Assembly: GCA_002408385.1 (NCBI GenBank)
Contig: DHSB01000204.1
Span: forward strand, 14,914-33,439
Length of the DNA: 18,526 bases
DNA from: Myxococcales bacterium UBA5297
GTDB lineage: Bacteria; Myxococcota; Myxococcia; Myxococcales; UBA5297
Reading direction: 5' to 3'
Below, one piece after another: positions 1 to 8,782 of this stretch. Positions within the stretch are counted from its first letter, which is position 1, and every line of letters begins with the position of its first letter. Below the pieces are notes generated by a model. That model worked only from the letters and a program-made list of their open reading frames with translations, was not told the DNA's origin and searched no databases. The translations under genes and the position numbers were made by a program.

Positions 1-262
1 CCACCGTCCGCGACTGTTGCGACCACCGTCCGCGACTGTTGCGACCACCGTCTGCGACTGTTGCGACCACCGTCCGCGACTGTTGCAACCACCGTCTGCG
101 ACTGTTGCAACCACCGTCTGCGATGTTGCAACCACAGTCCGCGACAGTTGCAACCACCCTCTGCGACGGTTGCAACCACCGTCTGCGAAGTTGCGACCAC
201 CCTCCAACCCGTTCGCAAACACCCTAAAGGGTGTTCGCAACCACCCTACAGTCCGTTCGTAA
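1..262. repeat. 22-bp tandem repeat array, 12 units
   Basis: Twelve head-to-tail units of 22 bp (units 6 and 9 are 21 bp) fill the left edge and may continue beyond it. Units 1-9 (1-196) follow CCACCGTCYGC then GACTGTTGCRA. Units 10-12 (197-262) keep the period and the CCACC start and GTTCGYAA end, but the middle has changed. Where a unit ends in TTGCAA the junction forms the palindrome GTTGCAAC. Unit 11 contains a hairpin with 7-bp arms at 218-224 and 229-235 (loop TAAA). Because 22 is not a multiple of 3, the open frames across the array run through all three frames and are not coding. It lies beyond the 3' end of lpdA. Confidence 0.95.
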
Positions 263-329
263 CCGACCGAACATCCCAGCCCAACCATTTGGGACGGGGA
301 CCATCGCCACACGGTGCCACGCGGGGGGC

Positions 330-351
330 CGGGCGCATCCCCATGCGCCCG
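330..351 (-). terminator. Hairpin downstream of lpdA (terminator or REP-like)
   Basis: Perfect 9-bp stem with loop CCCC, about 20 nt past the lpdA stop. There is no T-tract on the minus strand, so it is not a classical intrinsic terminator; it may protect the 3' end or be a dispersed palindrome. The 8-bp stem GGGCGCAT/ATGCGCCC is identical to the one downstream of clpX at 11046-11065. Confidence 0.45.
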
Positions 352-371
352 AACCGCCCAAGGGCGCGATT

Positions 372-1769
372 TCAGATGTGGATGGGCTTGCCGACCGTGG
401 CGTGCGCGGCCTCGCCCATCGACTCCGAGAGCGTCGGGTGGGCGTGGATCGTCTGCGCGAGCGCCTCGGCGGTCGCCTCGAGCTCGATGGCGGCGCAGGC
501 CTCGGCGATGAGCTCGGTCGCGTGCGGCCCGACGATGTGGACGCCGAGGATCTCGCCGTACTTGGCGTCGGCGACGATCTTCACGAAGCCGTCGTTCTCG
601 CCGGCGATGGTCGCCTTGCCGATGGCGGCGAACGGGAACTTGCCGACCTTCAGCTCGTGGCCGCGCTCCTTCGCCTTCTTCTCGCTCAGCCCGACACTGG
701 CGGTCTCGGGATAGGTGTAGGTCGCCGACGGCGCGCGGTCGTAGTGGATGGGCGCGGGGTTCTTCCCGGCGATCGCGTCGGCGGCCACGATCCCCTCGTG
801 CGAGGCGACGTGGGCGAGCGCCAGCGTCGGGACGAGATCGCCGATGGCCCAGATGCCCTCGGCCGGCGTGCGCATCGCCGGGTCTACCTCGATGAAGCCG
901 CGCTCGGTCGTCTTCAGCCCCACGGTCTCGAGCCCCAGGTTCTCGAAGACCGGCTTGCGGCCGATGGCGACGAGCAGCAGCTCGGCCTCGAGAATCTGCG
1001 GCGACTCGCCGGCGCCGACGGTCACCTTCACCCCGCTCTCGGTCGTCTCCACGCGCTCGACCTTGGTCCCGACCATGAACTCGATCTGCCGGCGCCTGTA
1101 GACCTTCTCCATCTCGACCGAGACGTCCTCGTCCTCGAGCGGCAGCAGGTGCGGCATCATCTCGATGACCGTCACCGAGGATCCGAACGACTTGAAGATG
1201 GAGGCGAACTCCATCCCCACCGCGCCGGCGCCGAGGACGATGAGGCTCTTGGGGGCCTCTTTGAGCTCGAGGATCGAGTCGCTGGTGACCACGCGCTTAT
1301 GGTCCACGGGGATGAACGGGATGTTCTTCACCTCGCTGCCGGTGGCGAGGATGACGTTCTTCGTCTCGAGCGTCTGAGGGCCGCCCTCGGTCTCGACGAC
1401 CACCCTGCCCTTGCCGTCGAGCCGGCCGTGGCCCTTCACCACGGTGACCCCGTTCTTCTTCATCAGCCCGGCGACCCCGCCGGTCAGCTTGGCGACGACG
1501 CGCTCCTTGCGCTTCATCACCCGCTCGAAGTCGAGCGAGAAGCCGTCGACCTTGACCCCGAAATCGCCCGCCTTGCCGAGCTTCTCGAACAGGCCCGCCG
1601 ACTCGAGCAAGGCCTTGGTCGGGATGCAGCCGCGCAGCAGGCAGGTGCCGCCCAGCTTCTTGTCGCGCTCGACCAGCGCGGTCTTCAGGCCGTGCTGGGC
1701 CGCGCGAATCGCGGCGACGTAGCCGCCCGGTCCTGCGCCGATCACTACGACATCGAAGGTGTCCGCCAT
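372..1769 (-). CDS. lpdA: Dihydrolipoyl dehydrogenase (E3)
   Basis: FAD-dependent enzyme that reoxidises dihydrolipoyl groups of the pyruvate/2-oxoglutarate dehydrogenase or glycine cleavage complexes, passing electrons to NAD+ in the cytoplasm. The 465-aa product is full length for the family. Visible features: FAD-binding GAGPGG (11-16), redox-active disulfide C43/C48 in GGTCLLRGC, NAD-binding GAGAVG (180-185), second FAD contact AIGD (308-311), and the catalytic dyad H444/E449 in HAHPTLSE. I chose the ATG at 1769, not the upstream in-frame ATG at 1928, because AGGGAG lies about 8 nt before it and the protein then starts just ahead of the FAD motif. No E1 or E2 gene lies beside it, so it is probably transcribed alone and may serve several complexes. 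The redox motif reads LLRG where NVGC-type spacers are more usual; both cysteines are present. Confidence 0.97.
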   Translation of the reverse strand: MADTFDVVVIGAGPGGYVAAIRAAQHGLKTALVERDKKLGGTCLLRGCIPTKALLESAGLFEKLGKAGDFGVKVDGFSLDFERVMKRKERVVAKLTGGVAGLMKKNGVTVVKGHGRLDGKGRVVVETEGGPQTLETKNVILATGSEVKNIPFIPVDHKRVVTSDSILELKEAPKSLIVLGAGAVGMEFASIFKSFGSSVTVIEMMPHLLPLEDEDVSVEMEKVYRRRQIEFMVGTKVERVETTESGVKVTVGAGESPQILEAELLLVAIGRKPVFENLGLETVGLKTTERGFIEVDPAMRTPAEGIWAIGDLVPTLALAHVASHEGIVAADAIAGKNPAPIHYDRAPSATYTYPETASVGLSEKKAKERGHELKVGKFPFAAIGKATIAGENDGFVKIVADAKYGEILGVHIVGPHATELIAEACAAIELEATAEALAQTIHAHPTLSESMGEAAHATVGKPIHI

Positions 1770-1802
1770 GGCTGTCTCCCTGGGATAGTCGGAATGCAGA
1801 GC

Positions 1803-1831
1803 GGGATACCGTTCGGTCGGGGGGCAGTCAA
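1803..1831 (-). promoter_or_regulatory. Candidate sigma70-type promoter for lpdA
   Basis: On the minus strand TTGACT (1831-1826), a 17-nt spacer and TATCCC (1808-1803). The -35 matches 5/6 and the -10 only 3/6. The predicted transcript start near 1796 leaves a short leader that still carries the ribosome binding site. A 6-bp inverted repeat ATCAGG/CCTGAT (1866-1871, 1884-1889) lies upstream and could be an operator. Confidence 0.45.
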
Positions 1832-1889
1832 GCGGGCGGAAGCTCGCTCGGCCTCCGCCCTTCGTATCAGGAGCCTGGGGCGGCCTGAT

Positions 1890-1922
1890 GAAAAACGGCC
1901 CCCGCCGCTTGGCGGGGGCCGT
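1890..1922 (-). terminator. Strong rho-independent terminator of the repeat lipoprotein gene
   Basis: Perfect 12-bp GC-rich stem (1895-1906 with 1911-1922) and a 4-nt loop, followed on the minus strand by a run of five T. It lies about 45 nt past the stop codon at 1968 and separates the lipoprotein transcript from lpdA. Confidence 0.93.
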
Positions 1923-1967
1923 CTTCACTGCTGGTCGAGGAACGGGGACGGAGCCCCTGTCCGCGCT

Positions 1968-4900
1968 TTACGGCTCGGTGACGGTGATGGTGTAAGTGCC
2001 CTTCGAGGACGGCGAGTAGCCGTCGACGAAGATGTAGTAGGTCGTTCCGACCGTGCCGTTGACCGTGAGGGTCTCCGGTCCCGGGATTGAGTCGTCTTCG
2101 GCGGCGATGCAGGCGGCTTCCGGATCGCCAGAGGTGGCGGCGCAGACCGGCGACACCCAGACCGAAGAGTCATACTGGTCGTCGATGTCGATGGTGAAGA
2201 TGCCGGAGAGCGTTGGGGTGAAGGCGTAGACGAGCTCCGGTCCGTCCTGCGTGCCAGTGAGAGGACCGTCGCAGACCGTCGGGAAGGTGAGGTTGCCGTA
2301 GTCGTCGGCCCCGAGCCTGGTGTCGCCGGAGTGCGGCACGCCCGCGGTCAGCACGTAGGCATCAGCGCAGGTGTCGTTCAGGTAGAACGGGTCCTCGAGC
2401 GTGACGGTGAGCGAGAAAGCGCCGTAGCTGCCGCTGTCGCCGTCGACGATGAGGAAGTAGGTGCCCTCGTCGAGCGCGTTGACCACCACCGACGTGTCGG
2501 CGCAGCTTACCTGGTCGGCGGCGTCCGCGCTGGCGCAGACCGACCGCAGGTAGAGCTTCGGCCGGAAATTCGGCGTCGCGGTCGCGGGAGTAACCGTCGC
2601 GGTCATCTTGTGGCTCATGCCGGCCGGGATGGTGAAGCTGTAGACCACGTCCCCGGAGCCGGCGCCGCCGCAGCTTCCGGTGGCGCTGTCGAGCGCGAAG
2701 GTGGTGTCGCCCTCGATGGTCGTGGTGAGCCCCGTCAGGTCGAGCGTGGTGCCGTCGCAGGCGTCGTTGTCCGGAGCGGGGTCCGGGTCGCGGGTGGTCA
2801 CCGTCAGCTCGAATGCGCCGGCCGAAGACGACTGGGCGTCGACCCAGACGAAGTAGGTGCCAGGCTGCAGCCTCGGGACGAGGATGCTCGCCGGGCCGCC
2901 CACGGCGGTGGCCGCCGACTCGGCGCACGAGGTCGGAACCTCGGCCTGCGCGTCGTCGCAGGTCGTCGCGCGCAGGTGGACGAGCGGCTTGAGGGTCGAG
3001 CCCTGCGTCGGCGTGACCAGGATTTCGACGGTCTGCTCGGCGTTGATCTCGAAGGAGTACATGACGTCCGCGCCGGCAGAGCCGCCGCAGTAGCCGCTGC
3101 CGCTGTCGAAGGCGCCGATGGTCGTGCCGGTCACGGTTCCGATCATGTCGAGACTCGTCGGGTCCTGAGTCAGCGTGAGCGCCTCGGCGCCGGAGCAGAT
3201 GTCGTTGGCGAGCGGATCGGTCAGGTTCACCTCCAGGACAAAGGGGCCCTTCTCGCCCGAATACGGGTGGTCGACCCAGAGCCAGTAGGTGTCGGCGGGC
3301 AGACCCGGAGCGCTCAGGGTCAGCTTGCCTCCCGAGGTGAGCTTGGCGCAGGCGACCTCGTCGTCGGCCAGGGTCGAATCGCAGGCGCTCTTGCGCAGGT
3401 AGAGGTTCGGGCCATAGCTCGTGCTGGCGAACTGAACCTTCGCCTCGAAGTTCTTCACCTCGCTGGTGGTGAACGTGTAGACCACGTCCTGGTAGGTCGA
3501 GGTAGAGCAGGTGCTGTTGCCGCTCTGGGTTGCGGAGGTGGTGTCGCCGATCACGAGGGCGGTGCCACTGGAGACGTCGATGGTCTCGGCAGTGGTGCAG
3601 TCGTCGGGAACAGTGCCCACGGCCCCGGTGATCACCGTGAGATCGAAGTTCCCACCTTGCCCGTCCACGCCGTCGACGAACAGGTAGTAGGTGCCCGCCG
3701 AGATGCTCGGCTGGATGACCATCGCCGTCCCGTTGTTGGAGGTCGCGCGATGGCAGGCAACCTCGGTGCCGCTCGTGCAATCGGCAGCCCGCAGGTAGAC
3801 GCCCGGCTTGAAGCCGTCGCTCGTCGTGACGCGGACGGCCAAGGACGAATCGGCTAGCAGCTCGATCTCGTAGACGACGTCGCCACCGGTGAGCGCAGTG
3901 GTGCTGGTGGTGCCCGAGCAGGTTCCCTCATAGTCGTTGACCGCCGAGCCGGTCTGGCCAGACACGCTGACCGAGCCGCCGCTGATGTCGAGGAGCTCGG
4001 GCACGGCGCACGAGTCGTTGTCCGGCGGGGGCGGAGACTGCGTCAGGTCTACCTCGAGCGTAAAGTTTCCCGTGCCCGTGCTGTAGCCGTCGACCCAGAT
4101 GTAGTAGTCGCCTGCCGGAAGGCTGTTCAGACTCAGGGTCTCGGGCTCGTCCCGGCACTGCAGGGCGCCGGTCGGCGGGCAGGTGTCGGTCAGGAAGATC
4201 ACCGCGTCCCAGCTCGGCGTGTCGAGCACCGCGCGCAGGTCCATCGGAGCCTCGGCGGGATCGATGGAGAAGCTGTAGACAAGATCCTTGCCTCCGGTTC
4301 CGCCACAACCCTTGAAGTCGTCCTGAGCAAAGGCGTTGGAGCTGCTGATCGAGGCGTGGCCGGCGGCGTCGAAGCTGAGCGGATGCGCGGTCTGGCAGGT
4401 GTCTCCAGGCGGCGGCGGTGTCAGGTCCACCTCCAGCGAGAACGGGCCCGAACCGGTGCCCCAGCCGTCGATCCAGATGTAGTAGTCGCCTGCCGGAAGG
4501 CTGTTCAGACTCAAGGTCTCGGGAGTGTCCTTGCACTGCAGAGTGCCGGTCGGCGGGCAGGTGTCGGTCAGGTAGATCACCGCGTCCCAGTTCGGCGAAT
4601 CGAGCACCGCGCTCAGGTTCATCGGAGCCTCGGCCGCATCGATGGTGAAGCTGTAGACCAAGTCAGGCGCGGTCGAGCTGCTCGAGCTGCAGCTAGCACG
4701 GTAGTCGTGGTAGGCCGTGCTCGTGTCGCCGGTCACCGTCACGTTGCCGTCGGTGAAGAGAAGCGGGATCGCGTCCGTGCAGTTGTCGCCCGGGGGAGCA
4801 GGCGGCGAGGGGATAAGATCCACTGTCAGCGAGAACGGGCCTGAGGCGGTCGAGTAGCCATCGATCCACAGGTAGTAGGTGCCTGCCGGCAGCATCCGGG

Positions 4901-6782
4901 CCTTCACCGTATCCGGGAAAGTATCGCTGCAGCCCAGGTCGCTGGTCGCCGGGCAGGCATCGGTCAGGTAGATGATCGCGTCCCATCCCGACGGAGTGAC
5001 GACCGCGCGCACGTCCATCGGCTCTTCGGACGGATCGATGGTGAAGGAGTAGACGAGGTCGGGAGCAGTCTGCGTGGAGCTCGAGCCGCAGGACCCGGAG
5101 CTTTCGTTACTTGCGCTCGAGGTGTCGCCGGTGATCGTCGCGGTGCCGCTGGTGAAGACGAGCGGCTGGGCGCTGGTGCAGTCCTCCGGAAGGATCAGCT
5201 CTGCGCCAAGCTGCAGATCGAGCGTGAAATCACCGGTCGACCCAACGCCGTCGACGACCACGTAGTAGACCCCCGGCACCAGGCTCGCGGCGGAAGCAAC
5301 CGCGTTGCTGCCGGTGCTGCCGGCGCGGTTGCAGGCCACTTGAGTCGAGGTCGTGCAGTCGCCTTGGCGGATGTAGACCGCCGGCCGGTAGCCGGTGCCG
5401 GTCGGAGTGACCGTCGCGGTCAGCGAGCGGTTGTCGGTCCCGGTGATCTCGAACCAGTAGAAGACCTCGCCGCCGTCGGTCGTGCCGCAGGTGCCGGCGT
5501 CGTCGTCGAAAGCGCCGAGGGTGGTACCGGGCACAGAGACCGAGTCGCTGCCGCCGAACTGCAGCTCGACCGCGTCGGCGCAGAGGTCGTTGCCGGGGAC
5601 CGGCGGCGGGTCGGTCAGCTCGACTTCCAGGGAGAACGCGCCCTTGGAAGAGGCGAAGTACCCGTCTGCCCAGACGTAATAGGTGCCCGCGGGCAGGCGT
5701 TTTTCCACCTCGCCCGGCTCGTCGTCGCAAACCTCCTCCTGAGTCGAACCGGTCACGGGGCAAGCGTTGGTGATGTAGATGACCTCGTCCCAGCTCGCGG
5801 TCATCGTCGCGCGGACATCTTTGGGCTCGGTGATGGTGAAGGTGTAGACGACGTCTGCGACAGCGCCGCTGCCGGCGCAATCCGCGGTGTACGAATCGGT
5901 CGCCAGAGAGGTGTCGCCGGAAGCGGTGGCGATCCCGCTGACGAAGTTGAGCACCTCGGCGCCCGCGCAGTCATCGTTGGCCGGGGCGCCGGGGACGACG
6001 CAGCGGTTGTTCTGGCACACCTGGCTGCCGGTGCAGACTCCGAACGGCTCGCAGTCGACCGTGCGGTTCGCGCCGCACTCCATCGCGGTCAGCGACCCGC
6101 ATTCGGCGGCGTGGACTTGGCAGAACTGCTCGTTGCTCGTCTGGGTGCACTGGACACAGAGGCCATTCTCGTTGCAGTTCATGCCCGTGCCACAGGGGCC
6201 GCAGTCCTCGACCGTGCGCTCCTGCTCGCAGTTGTCAGTGCCGGTCGCCGCGCCGCACTGCTTGCCCATGCGATAGCAGAACGCGTTGTCGCCCTCGTAA
6301 ACGCACTCCTTGCAGGTGTTGGTCGTCAGGTCGCACTCGCCGTTGTCCGGGCAGGTGCCGCAGTTGACGGTCCACTCGTTCTCGCAGTTGTCGGGCGCGG
6401 TCACCGAGCCGCAGTTCTTCTCCCGGCGCTTGCAGAACTCTTGCGGGGTCTCGCGGGTGCACTCGGTTTCGCACTTGCCGGCAGCGCTGCAGGTCTCGTC
6501 GCCTTCGCACTGGCCGCAGGTGCCGCCGCAGCCGTCGGAGCCGCACTCCTTGCCGTCGCAGTCCGGCGTGCAGCAGGCCACGCCGTCCTTGCAGACCTGG
6601 CCAGGCTCGCAGCAGTCGAGACCGCATTGGAGATCGCAGGTCTCTCCCGAGTCGGGCTTGGTAGTCGAGCCGTCGGTCTTGCTGCCGGCGTCTTGAGGCC
6701 CGTTGTCGGGCGGATCGTCGCCGCATCCTGCGAGCGACAAGGTGAACGCCAGGAGGGCGATTCCAACCAGTTTCTTGAGCAT
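1968..6782 (-). CDS. Giant Cys-rich lipoprotein with ten beta-type (PPC-like) repeats
   Basis: A 1604-aa predicted surface lipoprotein of unknown function. It has a type II signal peptide with lipobox LAGC (lipidated C20), and the next residue is Gly, compatible with outer-membrane sorting. A short Asp/Gly/Pro-rich linker follows. Residues 49-261 are Cys-rich (38 Cys) and include three sub-repeats of about 50 aa (roughly 111-160, 161-212, 213-262) of the form FC-x6-CG...C...RTV-x-C. From about 268 to the end are ten repeats of about 134 aa: an NDxC start, a GDT segment, DVVYxF, a strand ending in a Cys pair, and (L)PAGTYYxWVDGY...GxFxLxV. The closing part resembles bacterial pre-peptidase C-terminal (PPC) domains, usually binding or stalk modules. 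No catalytic domain is seen. ATG at 6782 follows GGGGA with 8-9 nt spacing. The role (adhesion, carbohydrate binding or spacer) is not known. Confidence 0.85.
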   Translation of the reverse strand: MLKKLVGIALLAFTLSLAGCGDDPPDNGPQDAGSKTDGSTTKPDSGETCDLQCGLDCCEPGQVCKDGVACCTPDCDGKECGSDGCGGTCGQCEGDETCSAAGKCETECTRETPQEFCKRREKNCGSVTAPDNCENEWTVNCGTCPDNGECDLTTNTCKECVYEGDNAFCYRMGKQCGAATGTDNCEQERTVEDCGPCGTGMNCNENGLCVQCTQTSNEQFCQVHAAECGSLTAMECGANRTVDCEPFGVCTGSQVCQNNRCVVPGAPANDDCAGAEVLNFVSGIATASGDTSLATDSYTADCAGSGAVADVVYTFTITEPKDVRATMTASWDEVIYITNACPVTGSTQEEVCDDEPGEVEKRLPAGTYYVWADGYFASSKGAFSLEVELTDPPPVPGNDLCADAVELQFGGSDSVSVPGTTLGAFDDDAGTCGTTDGGEVFYWFEITGTDNRSLTATVTPTGTGYRPAVYIRQGDCTTSTQVACNRAGSTGSNAVASAASLVPGVYYVVVDGVGSTGDFTLDLQLGAELILPEDCTSAQPLVFTSGTATITGDTSSASNESSGSCGSSSTQTAPDLVYSFTIDPSEEPMDVRAVVTPSGWDAIIYLTDACPATSDLGCSDTFPDTVKARMLPAGTYYLWIDGYSTASGPFSLTVDLIPSPPAPPGDNCTDAIPLLFTDGNVTVTGDTSTAYHDYRASCSSSSSTAPDLVYSFTIDAAEAPMNLSAVLDSPNWDAVIYLTDTCPPTGTLQCKDTPETLSLNSLPAGDYYIWIDGWGTGSGPFSLEVDLTPPPPGDTCQTAHPLSFDAAGHASISSSNAFAQDDFKGCGGTGGKDLVYSFSIDPAEAPMDLRAVLDTPSWDAVIFLTDTCPPTGALQCRDEPETLSLNSLPAGDYYIWVDGYSTGTGNFTLEVDLTQSPPPPDNDSCAVPELLDISGGSVSVSGQTGSAVNDYEGTCSGTTSTTALTGGDVVYEIELLADSSLAVRVTTSDGFKPGVYLRAADCTSGTEVACHRATSNNGTAMVIQPSISAGTYYLFVDGVDGQGGNFDLTVITGAVGTVPDDCTTAETIDVSSGTALVIGDTTSATQSGNSTCSTSTYQDVVYTFTTSEVKNFEAKVQFASTSYGPNLYLRKSACDSTLADDEVACAKLTSGGKLTLSAPGLPADTYWLWVDHPYSGEKGPFVLEVNLTDPLANDICSGAEALTLTQDPTSLDMIGTVTGTTIGAFDSGSGYCGGSAGADVMYSFEINAEQTVEILVTPTQGSTLKPLVHLRATTCDDAQAEVPTSCAESAATAVGGPASILVPRLQPGTYFVWVDAQSSSAGAFELTVTTRDPDPAPDNDACDGTTLDLTGLTTTIEGDTTFALDSATGSCGGAGSGDVVYSFTIPAGMSHKMTATVTPATATPNFRPKLYLRSVCASADAADQVSCADTSVVVNALDEGTYFLIVDGDSGSYGAFSLTVTLEDPFYLNDTCADAYVLTAGVPHSGDTRLGADDYGNLTFPTVCDGPLTGTQDGPELVYAFTPTLSGIFTIDIDDQYDSSVWVSPVCAATSGDPEAACIAAEDDSIPGPETLTVNGTVGTTYYIFVDGYSPSSKGTYTITVTEP
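4095..4661. repeat. Recent internal duplication within the lipoprotein gene
   Basis: The stretch from 4095 to about 4283 is repeated at an offset of 378 bp (4473 to about 4661), with 41 consecutive identical bases (4095-4135 and 4473-4513) and high identity over the rest. It encodes the second half of repeats 5 and 4. 378 is a multiple of 3, so the duplication adds whole codons. Other repeat pairs in the gene are far more diverged. Confidence 0.85.
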
Positions 6783-7008
6783 TGTGTTTTCCCCGTTTGC
6801 CGAGTGCTTCCCATGACCGCACGCCTACAGAGGGCCCACAGGCGCGCGGTCCGACCCTTTGGGTGCCATCGTGATTCGCCGCCCTGCCCCCGACCCGAAG
6901 GCCCTGGCTCAGGACTCGAACCGCCCCTTGATACCATTTCGAGCCGCACGTATCCAAGAGGGGGGACCAGTCGGGCTCCCCTCCAACGGAATTGCGGCGG
7001 AGGCGCTT

Positions 7009-8409
7009 TTAGCGGGCGAGCGCGGAGGCGAGCTCTTCGAAGAGAAGAATTTCGCTGCGGATGGCCGACCGGAAGTCGCCCACCGACAGGCTCTCGTTCT
7101 CCGAGTGGGGGTTTGAGTAGGGGTCTTCGACACCGAGCAGCAGAGCCGGGATGCCTCCCAGCTCGCGGGTGATCGGGTCGACAAAACCGATCGAGCCGCC
7201 GCAGCCGACGAGCAGCGGCTCGCGTCCGAAACCGGCGGTGAGCGCCCTGCCAGCGGCCTGGAAGAGCGGCTGGCCCGGGTCGGTGTACCACCAGCCCCCG
7301 CCGATGTCGGTCTTCAGCTCGACCTTCACGCCCCAGGGCGCGTGGCGTTTGAGGTGCTCGGCGAGAGCCTCGAGCGTCTGCTTGGCGTCGAGGTCGGGCA
7401 CGAGGCGGATGCCGACGCGCGCCCAGGCCGCGTCGCAGACGATGTTGCGGGCGTCCTTGCGCGAGCTCGCCTGGATAGCGTTGATCGAGATCGAGGGCTG
7501 GCGCCAGTTGGTTTCGTAGGGGTTGCGCCCGCCGCCGAGCATCTCGGTCCCTTCGAGCATCCCGGCCTGCTTGCGGTACTCGGCCTCGCCGGCCGGCAGC
7601 GACGCGAAGCTCTTCTTCTCCTCTTCGGTGAGCGCTCGAACCTTCTCCTGGATGCCGGGGACGGCGATCGATCCATCCGGATGGACCAGCGTCGCCAGCA
7701 TCCGGCACAGCGCCATCGCGGGATCGGGGATGGGCCCGCCCCACATCCCCGAGTGGACCGAGGACTCGAGCGCTCTCACCTCGACCTCCGCGGTCACCAG
7801 GCCGCGCAGCGCGGTGGTGATCGACGGCAAGCCGGTGTCGAAGTTGGCGGTGTCGGTGATGACGATGGCGTCGGCCTGGAGCAGGTCGCGGTGGCGGCGC
7901 AGCAGCTCGGCGAGGTGCTCGGAGCCGACCTCCTCCTCGCCCTCGATGAGGAGCTTCACGTTGAGCGGCAGCCTGCCGGCCGCCTGCAGCCAGCTCCCGA
8001 TCGCCGCCGAGTGGACGACCACCCCGGCCTTGTCGTCGGCGCTCCCGCGCCCGAAGAGCCGGCCCTCGCGCACCTCGGCCTCGAAGGGCTTGCTCTTCCA
8101 CCGCTTCTCGTCGCCTGCCGGCTGCACGTCGTGGTGCGCGTAGAGCAACAGCGTCGGCTTGCCCGGCGCTTCTACCCACTCGGCGAAGACATAGGGCGGC
8201 GCCCCCTCGATCTCGAGCAGCCGCACCTCCTCGAGCCCGCGTGAGCGCAGCACCCGGGCGACCTCTTCGGCGCTGCGGCGCAGCTCGGCCGGCGGGAAGC
8301 CCGCGAAGGCGACGCTCGGCACGGCGACCAACGCCTTCAGATCAGAGAGGTGCTCCTCGAAATGGCCTTCCAGGTGCTCGAGTGCCTTCGTCGCGGACGG
8401 TGAGGTCAT
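7009..8409 (-). CDS. M20-family dipeptidase/metallopeptidase
   Basis: Cytoplasmic zinc-dependent amidohydrolase of the M20/CNDP2-like group, which cleaves dipeptides or related amides; the exact substrate is unknown. It is 466 aa, normal for dinuclear M20 dipeptidases. Motifs in order: AHHDVQP (metal H92, D94), GRGSADDKAG (bridging D125), EGEEEVGS (catalytic E159, metal E160), the TDT segment (metal D186), SVHSGMWGG in the lid/dimer domain (H219), and the C-terminal HSENES carrying the last metal His. All metal ligands are present, so it should be active. There is no signal peptide. ATG at 8409 was chosen over the upstream frame because AAGGAGAA lies just before it and the family N-terminus begins here. 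It is 226 bp from the lipoprotein gene on the same strand and is probably a separate transcript. Confidence 0.93.
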   Translation of the reverse strand: MTSPSATKALEHLEGHFEEHLSDLKALVAVPSVAFAGFPPAELRRSAEEVARVLRSRGLEEVRLLEIEGAPPYVFAEWVEAPGKPTLLLYAHHDVQPAGDEKRWKSKPFEAEVREGRLFGRGSADDKAGVVVHSAAIGSWLQAAGRLPLNVKLLIEGEEEVGSEHLAELLRRHRDLLQADAIVITDTANFDTGLPSITTALRGLVTAEVEVRALESSVHSGMWGGPIPDPAMALCRMLATLVHPDGSIAVPGIQEKVRALTEEEKKSFASLPAGEAEYRKQAGMLEGTEMLGGGRNPYETNWRQPSISINAIQASSRKDARNIVCDAAWARVGIRLVPDLDAKQTLEALAEHLKRHAPWGVKVELKTDIGGGWWYTDPGQPLFQAAGRALTAGFGREPLLVGCGGSIGFVDPITRELGGIPALLLGVEDPYSNPHSENESLSVGDFRSAIRSEILLFEELASALAR

Positions 8410-8718
8410 CGCTTCTCCTTTTCGTGGTGGGCGATAGAGACGGGACTTCGCGCCTCGGGAAACCGGTCGAGCGCTCGAAAGCTCGCTGAGCCAAGCGCCC
8501 GGAGAGGGTTCGGGGGCTCGGCAGTTTATCGTCCGAGCCGGCGAAGGCGAAAGGGTCTGCTGGCAAACGGCGGTTGGGACCTGGGCGCGCCCGAAGGTGG
8601 CGAGAAGGAGCCGCATCGGCGGACCTCGCCTCGCAGGATTGCGAGGATGAAGCTCCAGCCAAGTCACTCCGGCGAGCGCGCCCAGGACGACTCCTATGCG
8701 TTCAGTCCTGAGTCACCA

Positions 8719-8782
8719 TGCGAGCGCCACGGGAGGCCTCGAACGCCGTTTTCGCGAGGCGCTCGGTTTGCCTGGCGCACGC
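8719..8782 (+). repeat. 64-bp direct repeat, copy A
   Basis: Copy A of a gap-free 64-bp pair, identical to copy B (9017-9080) at 54 of 64 positions by hand alignment. It contains 8-bp inverted arms CGAGCGCC/GGCGCTCG (8721-8728, 8758-8765), so the strand could fold. Confidence 0.85.

Noticed and set aside
17..262. Open frames through the 22-bp array as a repeat protein
   Set aside because: The unit is not a multiple of three and all three frames stay open only because stop codons are absent from the unit.
1..262. CRISPR array
   Set aside because: Units are contiguous with no unique spacers, and no cas gene is present.
231..2090. 619-codon plus-strand open frame opposite lpdA
   Set aside because: It mirrors the lpdA frame in high-GC DNA; the translation is Arg/Asp/Leu-biased with no domain, and it crosses the terminator and lpdA promoter.
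6900..6945. tRNA-like T-arm (GGTTCGAGTCC on the minus strand)
   Set aside because: The bases flanking the loop do not form a T-stem and no acceptor, D or anticodon stem can be built around it.
5340..7172. 610-codon and other long plus-strand frames opposite the lipoprotein
   Set aside because: They are antisense shadows of a repeat-rich gene; the opposite strand has a signal peptide, lipobox, ribosome binding site and repeats.
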